Of a stretch of 64,000 nucleotides of DNA, positions 62,721-64,000 are shown piece by piece. The first letter of the stretch is position 1, and each line of letters starts with the position of its first letter. The notes beneath the pieces are model-generated. The model was not told where the DNA came from. It was given only the letters and a program-made list of their open reading frames with translations, and searched no databases. Origin of the DNA: Hysterangium stoloniferum (taxonomy: Eukaryota > Basidiomycota > Agaricomycetes > Hysterangiales > Hysterangiaceae); contig WHVD01000009.1 of the NCBI GenBank assembly GCA_015178975.1, positions 744,001 through 808,000 on the forward strand, read 5' to 3'. The position numbers were made by a program, and so were the translations under genes.

Positions 62721-64000
62721 CTACTGGAGTTGATTTATCAATGCCTCCGCCGCTACAGAACGAGGGACGAAGCCACATTTGAAAGGGGCAGGACGTCTAC
62801 CGCAAATTTCAGGCTTTCGACTTTACGATATCTAGTGAAAATACGCACGAAAAGATTCCTGGGGTGAATGCGTTACTATCCGGAGGGGTTGCACCAGGAG
62901 GGAGAATGATATTGAAAACGTGCAAAATTGATGCTATGGCAATGAAAAGACCATTTTCTGCCATAGTGCGACCAGGACATGCCCTATTGTCTTCGATTAG
63001 GGGGCGAACAACACGTCGACTCCTTCTTACCTTCTGCCGAAACCGAAGGCAGCAGCTGGATCCTTCATGCCGTGTAAAAATCGTTCGGGCTTAAATGCCA
63101 TTGTATCTGAGCCATAGGTGGCCTCTGAGTGAAGTATTCCCCTATAAAAGCTCTTGTAAGACTGGATGCACTATTGGCTGCACACAACGGACCATGCATT
63201 TCCTAGGACCATGGTGCCCGCAGGTATAAAGTATTCGCCCACAACGTCATCTTGTATAAGGCGATGTGGGAATGCTGTAGTTGTGAGGGGATGCCAACGC
63301 AATAGCTCTTTACATAGCGCTGAAATGTATGGCAGACTACTGCGATCTTCGAACGACGGCAGGCGGTTTGGTCCTATAACTGCATCGAGTTCTTTCTGGG
63401 CGGTCAGTTGAGCTTCGGGATAGAGAACCATCGTGAAAATGAAAATTTCCAGGGTAGAAGCCGTCTTAACAGAATGATTATTGAGCATGGCCAAAATATG
63501 AAATTGAAATATAAAGCATACTGTATCAGCACCCCCCCCATAAGCAACTCCAGTTATGTTTCTGATCAGTTCTTCTTCATCTTCGGAAATCTTTTGATCC
63601 TCAGCGTTCGCATATGCTTCCTCCAGTAATGTGGCGGTTAGTGATGGTTTTGCAGTCCCAGCCGCCTGAACATCTATCTGATCATGATTCATTGATGAAC
63701 CAGGGAAGGAAACTTACAAGTTCTTTCTTGACAAATTGGAAGGGCACTGTAGGCATATCTAACACCGTCTTCCTCCAAATTTTAGCCTTCTTCTGGAATC
63801 CGGCGCCAGGAAACCATTCGGGAAGATGCTTCACTACAATAGTGGTGAGATCAAGAGGTGCAAAGAGAGGAAGGATGATTACGAGGGGGTATCGTGTTGA
63901 CCAAATATGATCCTGGACCGCTAATGGTTCCCAGCAATCCAACTGTAAATTCAGCCGTTGCAATGTATGGGTCATTTTCTGGGAGTATATCTATCCCATA
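62721..64000 (-). CDS. Cytochrome P450 monooxygenase, C-terminal two thirds, cut by window edge
   Basis: The stop TAG is at 62721-62723 and the gene enters from the right edge. Readable motifs on the minus strand: LPEWFPGAGFQKKAKIWRK, EEELIRNITGVAYGGGADT (I-helix), LPYISALCKELLRWHP (K-helix ExxR), GEYFIPAGTMVLGNAW, MAFKPERF and heme loop FGFGRRACPGR, followed by AENGLFIAIASILHVFNI and FKCGFVPRSVAAEAL near the end. Introns sit at equivalent places to the neighbour gene, including the one that splits the heme loop. It is a tandem paralogue in the same orientation. The membrane anchor is outside the window. Confidence 0.9.

Overview
This window looks like a transposon-rich genome of a mushroom-forming basidiomycete (Agaricomycetes). 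The host-type genes have short introns of about 45-110 bp with GT..AG ends. The recognisable genes belong to families expanded in agarics: spliced cytochrome P450s, an APH-type phosphotransferase, a Tse2-like ADP-ribosyltransferase fold protein and a DUF2235 fragment. The elements are a Ty3 chromovirus, Copia, Tc1/mariner and PIF/Harbinger. A large, repeat-laden (for example ectomycorrhizal) genome would fit, but the species cannot be read from the window.

Layout. 1-13.7 kb: a Ty3 retrotransposon (5' LTR 3433-4951, gag, pol to 11946) plus nested solo LTRs, then broken coiled-coil and TPR gene pieces. 13.8-26.3 kb: a CpG-rich, gene-bearing island with a four-exon Tse2-like gene (14145-14958) and a large APH-like gene (22091-25528), separated by about 7 kb where I recognise nothing. 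26.4-40.6 kb: a transposon nest (Copia, LTRs, two long-TIR Tc1 elements, a small two-LTR TRIM, an inverted pair of Tc1 halves around a 19-bp satellite, a PIF/Harbinger element with two converging genes). 40.7-44.6 kb: a second CpG-rich island with a degraded DUF2235 gene, a 91/94-bp hairpin and a small zinc-finger-like ORF. 44.6-58.7 kb: a second transposon nest. 58.7-64 kb: two P450 genes on the minus strand, the second cut by the window edge.

I use local LTR labels. A (sense start TGTTATGACC), B (TGTTACAAC), D (TGTTACGACCC) and G (related) share a core GGTGCAG..TATAAGCTGAAGCC motif about 55-100 bp before the LTR 3' end. C (TGTGAAG..CTTCACA), F (TGTMAGGGG..CCCTTACA) and H plus a 206-bp LTR (Copia-like) are others. 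Many insertions were dated relative to each other by exact 5-bp target-site duplications (TSDs). The result is a readable nesting order, and older layers are visibly poorer in CpG and carry stop codons of the CGA-to-TGA or TGG-to-TAG type. Nothing here is prokaryotic: there are no operons, CRISPR arrays or rRNA.
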